58,668 nt of DNA from a gamma proteobacterium NOR5-3 (GCA_000158155.1 DS999405.1:1-58668); one strand, 5' to 3'. Shown: positions 42,879-51,817, counted from the first letter of the stretch. Numbers and translations: made by a program. The notes: generated by a model from the sequence alone, not told the origin.

Positions 42879-44255
42879 TTGCTAGCCAAGCAGTCGAAGC
42901 CCCTATTGGCTGGCCTACTCTCGCGCGTTGCGGATCTCGCTCTGACGCTTGATGAGGCCGGCTCTATTCTCGAGGTTGAGTCCTGGAGTCCGGAGTTGCC
43001 CGAAGATCTCGCAGATCTTTGGGTAGGCTCGTTGCTGTCCGAGACATTGCTTGCGGGTAATGAGGATCGTCTGAGCTTTGCGCTTGCTCAGGCCTCGCAG
43101 GGCGCGGGGCAACGTGTGGACCTGGTTCATCGCCTGGAGGAGAGCCCCGAGGGTTTGCCCGTGCAGTATCAGGTAATGGCTACAGAGGCGGGGCAGCTGT
43201 TGTTCGTGGGTCATGATCTGCGCTCGGACGTGAGTCTCCGCCAGCAGCTAGTGAATGCACAGCAGGCTCTGGAGCAGGATTACTGGCGTCTGCGTCAGGT
43301 TGAGACCCGTTATCGGAGGCTCTTCGACATGGTGAGTGACGCGGTGCTGGTGCTTGATGCGCTGAGTTTCCGTGTACTGGAGGCTAATCCTCGTGCTCTT
43401 GAGTTGCTGGCGGCAAGCGATAAAGGTCTTATTGGTAAGGTGTTTCCCAAAGGGATGGATGCCGAGTCAGGGCGCGCTGTGCAGGAGTTGCTGGCGGAAA
43501 TCAGAACAGTGGGCCGTGCTCAGCAGCACAATCTCCTGCTTGCCGATGGTGAGACTCGTGTGGACGTATCGGCCAGTTTTTTAAGGCAGGCAGGCGAAGA
43601 GCGCTTCCTGGTGCGTATCGGTGCTCGCGAGGCTGCAGCGCAGAAGGTCGGTGCGGTGGGTATCTATCTGCAAGAGCTGGTGCGTAACGCGCCGGACGCC
43701 GTGGTGCTCACGGATACCGATGGTCGAATCATGGCTGTTAATGATAGCTTTCTCGAGTTGGCGCAGTTGGTTGCCGAAGAGCAGGTGATTGGGCATTCAG
43801 CGGATCGTTGGCTGGGAAGAAGTGGCGTTGACCTCAGTGTTCTGCTGTCCAACCTGCGCGACAAGTCGGTGGTTAAGCTATTTTCTTCTACTTTGATTCC
43901 CCAGGCAGGAAGCCCGGCGGAAGTGGAGATTTCGGCGTGCCGTCTGGATGAGCCCGACGGCGCTGCTTATGCATTGTTTATCCGTGATGTGGAGCGGCGG
44001 GTGGCGCGGGACCATCCGGTGTCTGCAAAGCTTCCCAGTTCCATCGAGCAAGTGACTCAGCGGGTGGGGCGGGTGCCGCTCAAGGAGCTGGTGCGTGAAT
44101 CCACAGACCTTATAGAGGCTCTGTGCATTGAGACAGCGCTGGAAGTCACCCAGGACAACCGGGCCTCGGCCGCCGAATTGCTTGGGCTGTCTCGCCAGTC
44201 GCTTTACGCTAAGTTGCGCCGTTTCAACATTGGCGGCGAACAGCTTACCGACTAG
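42879..44255 (+). CDS. ppsR: PpsR/CrtJ, photosynthesis gene repressor
   Basis: 458-aa transcription regulator: an N-terminal region, PAS domains (around residues ~145-260 and ~265-375) and a C-terminal Fis-type helix-turn-helix (RASAAELLGLSRQSLYAKLRRF). Cys416 in EALCIETAL lies at the place of the redox-active HTH cysteine of CrtJ/PpsR. The family represses bch, crt and puc genes in oxygen by binding TGT-N12-ACA. TTG is the only start codon available after an upstream stop, with a weak GGAA. The near-match site upstream suggests autoregulation. No aerR/ppaA homologue is adjacent. Confidence 0.94.
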   Translation: MLAKQSKPLLAGLLSRVADLALTLDEAGSILEVESWSPELPEDLADLWVGSLLSETLLAGNEDRLSFALAQASQGAGQRVDLVHRLEESPEGLPVQYQVMATEAGQLLFVGHDLRSDVSLRQQLVNAQQALEQDYWRLRQVETRYRRLFDMVSDAVLVLDALSFRVLEANPRALELLAASDKGLIGKVFPKGMDAESGRAVQELLAEIRTVGRAQQHNLLLADGETRVDVSASFLRQAGEERFLVRIGAREAAAQKVGAVGIYLQELVRNAPDAVVLTDTDGRIMAVNDSFLELAQLVAEEQVIGHSADRWLGRSGVDLSVLLSNLRDKSVVKLFSSTLIPQAGSPAEVEISACRLDEPDGAAYALFIRDVERRVARDHPVSAKLPSSIEQVTQRVGRVPLKELVRESTDLIEALCIETALEVTQDNRASAAELLGLSRQSLYAKLRRFNIGGEQLTD

Positions 44256-44475
44256 TTTCGGCTGCGCTTTCTTCTGTTTTTTTCTTTTTTGCCTCTGTGC
44301 GGACGGTCTTGTCTGTCCATAGCCCTTCGAGTTGCCCGGTTTCCTGTGCCATTGACCTCTCGTTTTTGGTCCTGATTGTCGGTTCTGTGGTTGCGGAAAA
44401 CGGCGCGTTGTAAATCTCGAAAATAAGCGTCAATTAAAATTGACACTTAAAAGTGACAGTTCTATATTACACCTC
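44256..44475 (+). promoter_or_regulatory. ppsR-bchG intergenic region with bchG promoter and operators
   Basis: 220 bases. Near ppsR lie pyrimidine-rich stretches (TTTTTTTCTTTTTT) and an imperfect hairpin. At 44428-44445 and 44454-44471 lie two PpsR-like near-matches (CGT-N12-ACA and TGA-N12-ACA, 26 bp apart). A near-consensus promoter, TTGACA (44440-44445), 17 bp, TATATT (44463-44468), predicts transcription starting at or within a base of the bchG ATG. Confidence 0.75.
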
Positions 44476-45390
44476 ATGCAGCCCATTGATCTGACACCTC
44501 CGAGCCGCGCTCTGCCTGAGCCCAAAGCGCTCATTCAACTCCTCAAGCCGATTACCTGGTTTCCGCCCATGTGGGCATTTGTATGCGGCGCAATCTCTTC
44601 CGGGGAGTCTCTTGGGGCGAACCCTGGTCTTGTGGTGGCTGGTGTGGTGCTTGCGGGGCCCCTTGTATGTGGTGGAAGTCAGATAGTGAACGATTGGTTT
44701 GATCGGCATGTAGACGCCATCAACGAGCCGAACCGTCCTATTCCGTCCGGTCGGGTTCCGGGGCGGTGGGGACTCTACTATGCCATTGCCTGGTCGTTAC
44801 TGGCGCTGGCTTTTAGTGCTGCGCTGGGTCCCTGGGTATTCGGCGCGACTCTGGTGGGGCTGTTTCTAGCCTGGGCCTACAGCGCGCCGCCGCTGCGCTT
44901 AAAGCTCAATGGCTGGTATGGAAACCTGGCCGTCGGTGTTAGTTACGAGGGGTTGGCGTGGATTACCGGTGCGGCAGTGATGCTCGGAGGCGTTATGCCG
45001 TCGCCGCAGATTCTTGTGCTTGCCGGCCTCTATAGCCTCGGGGCACATGGAATAATGACACTCAATGATTTTAAGTCTATCGACGGTGATCGTAGTATCG
45101 GTATTCGCTCGCTTCCGGCGGTGCTTGGGGCTGACCGGGCTGCGCGTCTTGCCTGCGTGGTCATGGCGGTACCGCAGGTCCTGGTGATTGCCTTGCTCCT
45201 TCTATGGGGGCACCCGGGGGCGGCGTTGGGAATTACCGCGTCTTTGCTTTTGCAGGCCCTGGCAATGCGCAAGATGCTTAAAGATCCCCTGGGTCTGGCG
45301 CCCTGGTACAACGGCACGGGTGTCACGCTCTATGTGTTGGGGATGATGCTGAGCGCCTTTGCCATCCGTGGCACCGTTGCCTGGCTATGA
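44476..45390 (+). CDS. bchG: BchG, bacteriochlorophyll synthase
   Basis: 304-aa UbiA-family prenyltransferase with about eight helices attaching the C20 tail to bacteriochlorophyllide a. Asp-rich motif NDWFDRHVDAINEPNRPIPS and second motif TLNDFKSIDGDRSIGIRSLP. No Shine-Dalgarno before the ATG; with the promoter spacing upstream, the mRNA is probably leaderless. An in-frame ATG at 44440 lies inside the promoter and is rejected. It overlaps the next gene by four bases. Confidence 0.96.
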   Translation: MQPIDLTPPSRALPEPKALIQLLKPITWFPPMWAFVCGAISSGESLGANPGLVVAGVVLAGPLVCGGSQIVNDWFDRHVDAINEPNRPIPSGRVPGRWGLYYAIAWSLLALAFSAALGPWVFGATLVGLFLAWAYSAPPLRLKLNGWYGNLAVGVSYEGLAWITGAAVMLGGVMPSPQILVLAGLYSLGAHGIMTLNDFKSIDGDRSIGIRSLPAVLGADRAARLACVVMAVPQVLVIALLLLWGHPGAALGITASLLLQALAMRKMLKDPLGLAPWYNGTGVTLYVLGMMLSAFAIRGTVAWL

Positions 45391-46751
45391 CGATGACAAG
45401 GGCAACGGGGCTAAGTTGGCTGGGCATTGTGCGCCTGGGATTGGTGCAGACCAGTCTGGGTGCCATCATCGTTTTGACCACTACCGTGATCAACCGCGTG
45501 ATGGTGGTGGAGCTCGCTCTGCCGGCCATGCTTCCTGGAATTCTGGTGGGGATACATCATGCCGTGCAGATGTCCCGGCCCCGCTTTGGTCATGGCTCAG
45601 ACGTGGGGGGGCGCACAACCGGTTGGATTGTGGGTGGGATGATTGTGCTCGCGTTAGGTGGTGTCGCCGCTGCGGCAGGAACCGTGTTGATTGCCTCAAC
45701 GATGTTCTGGGGTCTCGTGGTCTCGACCTTGGCATTTGTGGCCATCGGCCTGGGTGCCAGCGCCGCGGGCACATCAACCCTGGTAACCCTTGCCAAGCAT
45801 GTCGCGCCGCATCGAAAAGCCGCGGCGGCAACTATCGTCTGGATCATGATGATTGCTGGCTTTGCGGTCACTGCCGGTGTTGCCGGTAGTTTTCTGGATC
45901 CCTTTACGCCTATGCGACTGTTGACGGTTACCGCCTGTGTATCGGCTATTGCAGTCAGTGTGACTTTGGCGTCTGTGTTCAGGCTGGAGCCGAAAGGTTC
46001 GCTGTCAGCCGCGAACCAGGAGGCATTGCGCGCGCAGCGCGGTGGTTTCTCTTTGGCGCTGCGCCAGGTCTGGCAGGAGCCTGAGGCTAGACGTTTCACT
46101 ATTTTTGTATTTGTTTCCATGCTTGCATACAGCGCCCAGGATCTGATTCTTGAGCCTTATGCGGGAGTGGTTTTTGACATGACGCCCGGGGAGTCTACGT
46201 CGCTTTCCGGCTTGCAGCACAGTGGTGTGCTGCTGGGAATGATCCTTGTTGCGGCCACTACGCTGATTCGTAAAAACGCCAGTTCAGCCGTGCTCAGGCG
46301 CTGGACAATTGGAGGCTGTTTGGCTTCGGCCCTGTCTCTGGTTGCTATCGCCAGTGCTGCGGCCTTTCCGCAAACCTGGCCGCTGGGTGGCAATGTCTTT
46401 GTTCTGGGTGTGTCTAACGGCGCGTTTGCCGTGGCGGCCATCGCGTCCATGATGAGTCTGGCGAGTGCGGGCAAAGAGGGTGCTGAGGGTTTGCGAATGG
46501 GGCTTTGGGGTGCTTCCCAGGCCATCGCTTTTGCGGTGGGTGGCTTTCTTGGCACCGTTGCGATCGACGTGAGTCGCCTATTCATCGAAGACCCTGCGGT
46601 TGCCTATGGTTTTGTGTTTAGTCTCGAGGCGGTGATGTTTGTTGTTGCCGCAATTATCGGTATGCGCTTGCGGTCTGCCGAGTCCAGTGAACAGCGTCCG
46701 GCGCCCAGTTTTGGCGAGATCGCTATGGTGGAGGTGCTCAATGCACGCTGA
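45387..46751 (+). CDS. BCH2/PucC-family transporter-like protein (bchG-bchP orf)
   Basis: 454-aa twelve-helix protein of the same MFS branch as LhaA and PucC. Markers: LGLVQTSLGAIIVLTTTVINRVMVVEL, LPGILVGIHHAVQMSRPRFG and LILEPYAGVVFDMTPGESTS. The homolog between bchG and bchP (orf427-type, G10) is conserved in purple bacteria and is proposed to handle bacteriochlorophyll delivery. Overlaps bchG by four bases and bchP by 11. Confidence 0.92.
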   Translation: MTMTRATGLSWLGIVRLGLVQTSLGAIIVLTTTVINRVMVVELALPAMLPGILVGIHHAVQMSRPRFGHGSDVGGRTTGWIVGGMIVLALGGVAAAAGTVLIASTMFWGLVVSTLAFVAIGLGASAAGTSTLVTLAKHVAPHRKAAAATIVWIMMIAGFAVTAGVAGSFLDPFTPMRLLTVTACVSAIAVSVTLASVFRLEPKGSLSAANQEALRAQRGGFSLALRQVWQEPEARRFTIFVFVSMLAYSAQDLILEPYAGVVFDMTPGESTSLSGLQHSGVLLGMILVAATTLIRKNASSAVLRRWTIGGCLASALSLVAIASAAAFPQTWPLGGNVFVLGVSNGAFAVAAIASMMSLASAGKEGAEGLRMGLWGASQAIAFAVGGFLGTVAIDVSRLFIEDPAVAYGFVFSLEAVMFVVAAIIGMRLRSAESSEQRPAPSFGEIAMVEVLNAR

Positions 46752-47958
46752 AACTGAAACAGTAAATGTTATTCCTGAGTATGACGTGGTTGTTGTGGGA
46801 GGAGGCCCTGCGGGAGCCACTGCTGCTTATGATCTTACCAGGGCGGGTCGTAAAGTCTTGCTCATCGAGCGTGGCTTTCGTATCAAGCCCTGCGGTGGTG
46901 CTATCCCGCCTCGCGCTGTGGATCAGTTTAATATTCCCCCGGAGCAGATCGTAGCGAAGATTCGTTCTGCAAGAATGATTTCCCCGGCAGATCAGCGTGT
47001 TGATATGCCTGTGGGCGACACCTACGTGGCCATGGTTGATCGTGACAAGTTTGATCCTTTTTTGCGCGAGCGCGCCGTAACGGCGGGAGCCACCTTGCAA
47101 ATCGGGGCCTACAAGTCCCTGGTTTATCAGGATGACGGCCGGATTCGTTTGCGCTATCTCGACAAGTCCGGAAGCGGCGGAGAGCACGAGGTGATCGCCA
47201 GCGCCGTGATTGGTGCTGACGGGGCCAAATCTCGAGTAGGCGCTCAATGCATCCCCGGCGGTGACAAGCTCAAGTGCGTGTTTGCCTACCATGAAATTGT
47301 CGAGGCGCCGACCCAGGATCAGGGAGCTGATTACGAGGAGACCCGTTGTGATGTCTGGTATCAGGGGCGACTGTCTCCGGATTTTTATGCCTGGGTTTTC
47401 CCTCATGGTAAGCACGCCAGCATTGGTACGGGCAGTGCCCAGAAAAATTACTCCGCCACAGCGGCGGTGGAGGCTCTGCGGAAAGACGTGGGGCTCGATA
47501 CAGCAAAAACCGTTCGTCGAGAGGGTGCTCCCATTCCCATGAAGCCGCTCAAACGCTGGGACGATGGACGTGCTGTGCTCCTGGCCGGCGATTCCGCGGG
47601 TGTGGTCGCGCCCGCTTCAGGCGAGGGCATTTACTACGCGCTCCTCGGCGGCAGTCTGGCGGCGGAGGCGATTAATGAGTTTCTTGTAAGCCGCAATCCC
47701 GCTGCGTTAAAGACCGCCCGGAAGCGATTTATGAAGCTTCATGGAAAAGTGTTCTTCGTGCTGGGTCTGTTGCAGCGCTTTTGGTACGGCAGTGACAAGC
47801 GGAGAGAAAAGTTTGTCAAAATGTGTCGCGACCCTGATATCCAGTACCTCACCTGGCAGGCTTATACCCAGAAAGAGTTGGTGCGTGAGCGTCCCACTGC
47901 GCACGTAAAAATATTCTTCAAAGACCTGGCCGAACTGCTGGGCCTGGCGAGAGCTTAA
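46741..47958 (+). CDS. bchP: BchP, geranylgeranyl bacteriochlorophyll reductase
   Basis: 405-aa FAD-dependent reductase that converts the geranylgeranyl tail to phytyl in three steps. FAD fold VVVVGGGPAGATAAYDL, the GGAIPPRAV segment, and the second FAD motif VLLAGDSAGVVAPASGEGI. The ATG is chosen within the end of the preceding gene; the frame upstream is antisense-free but not homologous. Confidence 0.96.
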   Translation: MHAETETVNVIPEYDVVVVGGGPAGATAAYDLTRAGRKVLLIERGFRIKPCGGAIPPRAVDQFNIPPEQIVAKIRSARMISPADQRVDMPVGDTYVAMVDRDKFDPFLRERAVTAGATLQIGAYKSLVYQDDGRIRLRYLDKSGSGGEHEVIASAVIGADGAKSRVGAQCIPGGDKLKCVFAYHEIVEAPTQDQGADYEETRCDVWYQGRLSPDFYAWVFPHGKHASIGTGSAQKNYSATAAVEALRKDVGLDTAKTVRREGAPIPMKPLKRWDDGRAVLLAGDSAGVVAPASGEGIYYALLGGSLAAEAINEFLVSRNPAALKTARKRFMKLHGKVFFVLGLLQRFWYGSDKRREKFVKMCRDPDIQYLTWQAYTQKELVRERPTAHVKIFFKDLAELLGLARA

Positions 47959-47986
47959 CAGTCCAATCGGTTTCGGGTTCGAACTC

Positions 47987-48259
47987 ATGCTTGCGCTTCA
48001 AAGCTTTGTGCTCGGCGGCTATGCCGCTGCGCTGATACTGGCTCTGGTGTGCTGTGAGCTCGCTGTTCTGTGGTTCAGGTATCGCTACAAAGAGGGGGCT
48101 TCGCCCCGGCAGTGGTTATCGCCGCTGCTTGCCGGTGCAGCGTTGGTTTGCGCTTTACTGCTGGCCCAGGTGAATGCCCCCCAGGAATTACTCGGTCTTG
48201 CGCTGGCCGCTGCGGGGGTCGCCCACCTTATGGGCTATCGTCAGCGCTGGTACGGCTAG
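47987..48259 (+). CDS. Small membrane protein downstream of bchP
   Basis: 90-aa protein with three predicted membrane helices (GYAAALILALVCCELAVLWF, LLAGAALVCALLLAQV, LLGLALAAAGVAHLMGY) and basic connecting loops. I recognise no family. It lies 28 bases after bchP in the same direction, and no terminator is evident between them, so co-transcription with bchG-bchP is likely. A role in pigment handling would be inference from position only. Confidence 0.7.
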   Translation: MLALQSFVLGGYAAALILALVCCELAVLWFRYRYKEGASPRQWLSPLLAGAALVCALLLAQVNAPQELLGLALAAAGVAHLMGYRQRWYG

Positions 48260-48297
48260 CCAGACGCTAAAACCGCAGCCAGCGTGAGCTTGGTCAC

Positions 48298-49362
48298 TTA
48301 CCAGACGGGTTCCATGCGGAAGTCTTCGGGAAGTTCGTGATGTGCAGCGGGTAGGCAATAGAGTCGCGCGAAGGTAAGTCCCGCCGCGGCCCCCAGAGTT
48401 AGTCTGCGCAGTCCCCCCATGATACCGCCGCGCTCTTTGGCCTCGGTCATCTTCGCGCTGATATCACGCAAGCGCTCAAGACCGAGTCGAAAGCGGGGAT
48501 CATTGGTATTGAGTGATAGCGGAAACACCTGTTGAGTGATCGCCGTGGTGATGTCAAATACCCGAAAATCAAATTCCGTCGGATCCATGCCCAATGCCTC
48601 GTAGAGCTTGGGACGATTGTGGTCTCGTACGTACATGGTTGAGTAAACCGCGAGGATGAAGAAGCGGATCCAGAGTTTGTTGTGGCCTTTGAGTAACTCC
48701 GGTTGTGCTCGCATCATCAGCGCAAATGATTCACCGTGGCGAAACTCGTCGTTACACCATTCCATAAACCAGTTGAAGATGGGGTGAAACCGCTGTTCCG
48801 GGTGTTTTTCCAGATGACGGTAGATGGTGATGTAGCGGGCGTAGCCAATTTTTTCGGACAGGTAGGTCGCGTAGTAAATGAATTTCGGTCGGAAGTAGGT
48901 GTATTCCTTCTGGCGCTTCAGGAAGCCCAGGTCCACGGCCACCCCTAACTGTTTTAGGGCTTTGTTAATGAATCCTGCATGGCGTGATTCGTCCCGCGCC
49001 ATGTAGCCCATGAGGTCGGCTATTGCAGGATTGTCGATGTTCTTTTTAATTTCCTGATAGAGAACGCAGCCAGAGTATTCGGCAGTAATTGAGCTTGTGA
49101 GGAAGTCAATGAACTCCTCGTGGAGTTCCGGGTCGCTGGTGAGTGTCGTGGCGTCGTAGTCGAACTCCTGCCGAAAATGTGCCCGGTTTCGGTCTTCTTT
49201 ATACTCCGCCATCATCTCGTCCCACTGCTGCTGCACGGGCTCTACGTTGATTTTGCCGACAGATTCGTAGTCGGTTCGATAGAAGCGGGGGGCGAGCAGT
49301 TCGCTGCGTACCGCCTGTTCAGTGGTGTCGTTGATTTTGGCGGTTTGCATGGGTGCGTTCAT
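48298..49362 (-). CDS. acsF: AcsF, aerobic Mg-protoporphyrin IX monomethyl ester cyclase
   Basis: 354-aa diiron monooxygenase forming ring E with oxygen. Ferritin-like ligands are seen in ARDESRHAGF and CNDEFRHGES, with YSGCVLYQEIKK before them. RFYRTDYESVGKINVEPVQQ matches the family start. The ATG with GAGAG upstream is chosen over a TTG 15 bases earlier. It allows bacteriochlorophyll synthesis in air, complementing bchE. Divergent from the BLUF gene, with PpsR-like near-sites between. Confidence 0.96.
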   Translation of the reverse strand: MNAPMQTAKINDTTEQAVRSELLAPRFYRTDYESVGKINVEPVQQQWDEMMAEYKEDRNRAHFRQEFDYDATTLTSDPELHEEFIDFLTSSITAEYSGCVLYQEIKKNIDNPAIADLMGYMARDESRHAGFINKALKQLGVAVDLGFLKRQKEYTYFRPKFIYYATYLSEKIGYARYITIYRHLEKHPEQRFHPIFNWFMEWCNDEFRHGESFALMMRAQPELLKGHNKLWIRFFILAVYSTMYVRDHNRPKLYEALGMDPTEFDFRVFDITTAITQQVFPLSLNTNDPRFRLGLERLRDISAKMTEAKERGGIMGGLRRLTLGAAAGLTFARLYCLPAAHHELPEDFRMEPVW

Positions 49363-49427
49363 CAGCGTTTCTCTCAAGTTACCGTAATTAGTCGGATGTC
49401 CACTAGTTTGGTAGGTCGACCAAAAAG

Positions 49428-49470
49428 TGTCAACTAAAATTGACTATATTATTGTAAACAATAGTTAACT
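49428..49470. promoter_or_regulatory. Degenerate PpsR-like operator pair, acsF / BLUF gene
   Basis: Two TGT-N12-ACT near-matches, 49428-49445 and 49453-49470, starts exactly 25 bp apart, in a very AT-rich divergent promoter region. On the minus strand TAGTTA, 17 bp, TATAGT could serve acsF; on the plus strand TTGACT could be the BLUF -35. A small hairpin AAGCCT-CA-AGGCTT follows near 49479. Confidence 0.55.
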
Positions 49471-49563
49471 ATACTGTAAGCCTCAAGGCTTTTATTGCAT
49501 TTACTTGCGAGAATCCTCGCAGAGAATTGTGATTCGCCAGTCCACATGCGTCGGGGAGGACCA

Positions 49564-50049
49564 GTGGCAGATACACCCCGTGCTTCTAATCAGGCGTTGC
49601 AAGATGGCGCCGAACCCTTGCAGGAATCTACCTTGTACAGTCTGGGCTATGTCAGTACCCAAACGCGGCCCATGGACAATGATGCCATGCTTGCGATTCT
49701 TGAAACCGCGCGCAGGAAGAATGCGAGCGCAGGGATCACCGGCGTTCTGCTCCACCGACACGACTCCTTTTTTCAGGTATTGGAAGGTGGGCAGGAAGAG
49801 GTGAAGGCCGTATTTGAGAAGATCCGCTCAGATGGACGACACGAGAGAGTGGAGGTAGTGACCGAGGGTCCTATTCAGAGCCGGGAGTACAACGATTGGC
49901 GCATGGCTTTTATTGAGTTGGATGGTCAGGACTTCAGTGCGTTGCCTGGTTTTTCGGATCTTATGCGCAATACCCCTGCTGCCCGGGAGTTTTTGCAAAC
50001 GCTGTCGCGTACCAAGAAGCTTGCGTTGTTGTTTAGTGTGATGGACTAG
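49564..50049 (+). CDS. BLUF-domain blue-light photoreceptor
   Basis: 161-aa protein that is almost entirely a BLUF (FAD blue-light) domain. The spacing matches Slr1694/AppA: Tyr29 (LGYVS), Asn53 (RRKNASAGITG), Gln71 (FFQVLEG), Trp112 and Met114 (NDWRMAF), the residues of the photoactive hydrogen-bond network. No output domain follows; ~20 residues lie before and ~35 after. The GTG with GGGGAGG five bases upstream was chosen. Divergent from acsF. In Rhodobacter the BLUF protein AppA antagonises PpsR; a similar link here is inferred from position only. Confidence 0.9.
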   Translation: MADTPRASNQALQDGAEPLQESTLYSLGYVSTQTRPMDNDAMLAILETARRKNASAGITGVLLHRHDSFFQVLEGGQEEVKAVFEKIRSDGRHERVEVVTEGPIQSREYNDWRMAFIELDGQDFSALPGFSDLMRNTPAAREFLQTLSRTKKLALLFSVMD

Positions 50050-50370
50050 CCCGAAGGATCTCGGGAGAATCTCAGCTTTCCTCCCCGGGTGATAGCCCTC
50101 GCCTGTTTCTCGTCAGGTAGGCCGTTCCCGCGCTACTTTTAAAACAGGTTCATAGGCGCCGCTCGGCGGCGATAAGCAACTGATGCAAGCTGTAGCCCTG
50201 ATTTCAAGTAGAATTTGATAAAAATTACCTATCGTCATGTTATTGCTACTGTTTCAATCGAAAAGACATGTTACTCTCGGGTGAGAATAAGGGATATTGT
50301 TCCAATCTTATGGCAACCACGGCTACCGTTTGCGAGTGATTCGCGTCAGCCGGTACGAGGGCACAGCACT
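50050..50370 (+). other. Intergenic region upstream of Ig-repeat lipoprotein
   Basis: 321 bases without a convincing gene. Just after the BLUF stop is a short hairpin CCCGA-AGGATC-TCGGG (50051-50066). Near 50156-50171 a GC-rich CGCCG/CGGCG repeat can pair. The part from about 50200 to 50320 is AT-rich and may hold the promoter of the next gene. An in-frame extension of the lipoprotein reaches here but lacks a signal peptide and is rejected. Confidence 0.6.
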
Positions 50371-51798
50371 ATGGCCAGTTACATCAAATTTATGCTTTTG
50401 GCAGCAGCGACGACGGTACTGGTGTCTTGTGGCGGTGGCGGCGGCGATAGCTCTCCAGGATTTTTGCCGTCTCCTGATGTTTCTGATCTAGACATAACGA
50501 CATCGGAGTTGGACCCTGTGACAGCGTTACCCTACGCTGGAGTTTTGGTTGCATCGGGTGGTGTGGCCCCTTACACATGGACACTGGTGGATGACGGCGG
50601 CACGGGTTTTTCGCTTGATTCATCAGGAGTTATCCGAGCCGAGAGTGATGCCATGGAAGGAACTTATGGGCTTACCTTCGCAGTTGAAGACTCGCGGGGA
50701 ACACGGGTAGAGAAATCCCTTACGCTTGTTGTCACCATCACACCGCTGGCTATAGTCACTACGGCCCTGCCAAACGCTGCTGACGGTGGAACTTACTCCA
50801 CATTGTTGGACGCCACTGGCGGCGCTGAGCCTTACAGTTGGTCACTCATAGACGACGGTGGGACTGGTTTCACTCTGTCGTCTACAGGAATCTTGAGTGG
50901 TGTAGGCCAGAGGCCGGGTGGTTTTGGTCTCACTGTGTCAGTGACTGACGCTGAGGACGAATCGACTGAACGCTCCTACGTACTTACCGTGACGGGAGAC
51001 GAGCCAACTCCATTGAGCATTGTTACAAACTCACTTGCCAGTGCAAGTCAGAGTTCAGTCTACGCTGCAACGTTTGTGGCCAGCGGGGGTACTGGGGCGT
51101 ATACGTGGAGTTTGCTGGATACTGGTGGGACTGGGTTTAGTCTTAGCGAAGATGGATTGTTGAGTGGCCGAGCGCCGTCTGTTGTAGGCACTTGGGGTCT
51201 TACAGTTGAGGTTAATGATGGAGCAAGCACGGCCGTCTCATCGCTTACCTTAACGGTAACTCCAGTCGAAACCGCTCCGGTCGTGATCAGTAGTGGGGCG
51301 CTCCCGGCGGCCAGGGTTGGAGTACCTTATGCTGCGGTAGTTTCCGCGAGTGGTGGTTCTGGACAATACTCGTGGTCACTTATAAATAGTGGCGGAACTG
51401 GTCTTACTCTGAGCTCCGGGGGGGTTCTGAGTGGGACGTTCACAGATGCGGGCGACTACGGCGTGACGGTGCGGGCTTTTGATGGATTTACCTCCAACAC
51501 AGGCTCATTCACGGTGTCAGTAGGCGAGTTTGACGACGAATTTCAAGTATTGTCTATCCAGACTTCCAGTCTACCGGAAACTACTGCGGGGGCTCCCTAC
51601 GCGGTGGTTCTTGCTGCGAGCGGGGGATCCGCTCCCTATACGTGGGCTTTGTTGGACGCCAACGGTTCTGGACTGACTCTCAGCGCTATTGGCTTATTGA
51701 GCGGAACAGCCCCGGCTGCAGGGATCTATTCACTTATTGTCTCCGTGGAGTCGGGCGGCGTTACAGTGCCCCGTCTTCTCAACTTATCGGTTAACTAG
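50371..51798 (+). CDS. Ig-like-repeat lipoprotein
   Basis: 475-aa secreted lipoprotein. Signal peptide MASYIKFMLLAAATTVL with lipobox VSC followed by Gly-rich CGGGGGD. The rest is five repeats of about 90 residues of the putative-Ig (He_PIG) type. Each has a strand such as ITTSELD, then ASGGxAPYTWSLxDxGGTGFSLSxxGxLSG and a YGLTVxVxD end. Probably an outer-surface beta-sandwich rod. Ser/Thr/Gly-rich, with a lower GC content than its neighbours. Function unknown; adhesion or matrix roles are typical of such proteins. ATG with GAGGG ~10 bases upstream. Confidence 0.85.
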   Translation: MASYIKFMLLAAATTVLVSCGGGGGDSSPGFLPSPDVSDLDITTSELDPVTALPYAGVLVASGGVAPYTWTLVDDGGTGFSLDSSGVIRAESDAMEGTYGLTFAVEDSRGTRVEKSLTLVVTITPLAIVTTALPNAADGGTYSTLLDATGGAEPYSWSLIDDGGTGFTLSSTGILSGVGQRPGGFGLTVSVTDAEDESTERSYVLTVTGDEPTPLSIVTNSLASASQSSVYAATFVASGGTGAYTWSLLDTGGTGFSLSEDGLLSGRAPSVVGTWGLTVEVNDGASTAVSSLTLTVTPVETAPVVISSGALPAARVGVPYAAVVSASGGSGQYSWSLINSGGTGLTLSSGGVLSGTFTDAGDYGVTVRAFDGFTSNTGSFTVSVGEFDDEFQVLSIQTSSLPETTAGAPYAVVLAASGGSAPYTWALLDANGSGLTLSAIGLLSGTAPAAGIYSLIVSVESGGVTVPRLLNLSVN

Positions 51799-51817
51799 TC
51801 GGTACAGGCTCGGCGCT

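Noticed and set aside
50215-50370. 52-codon N-terminal extension of the Ig-repeat lipoprotein
   Set aside because: It would bury the lipoprotein signal peptide that begins at the ATG at 50371.
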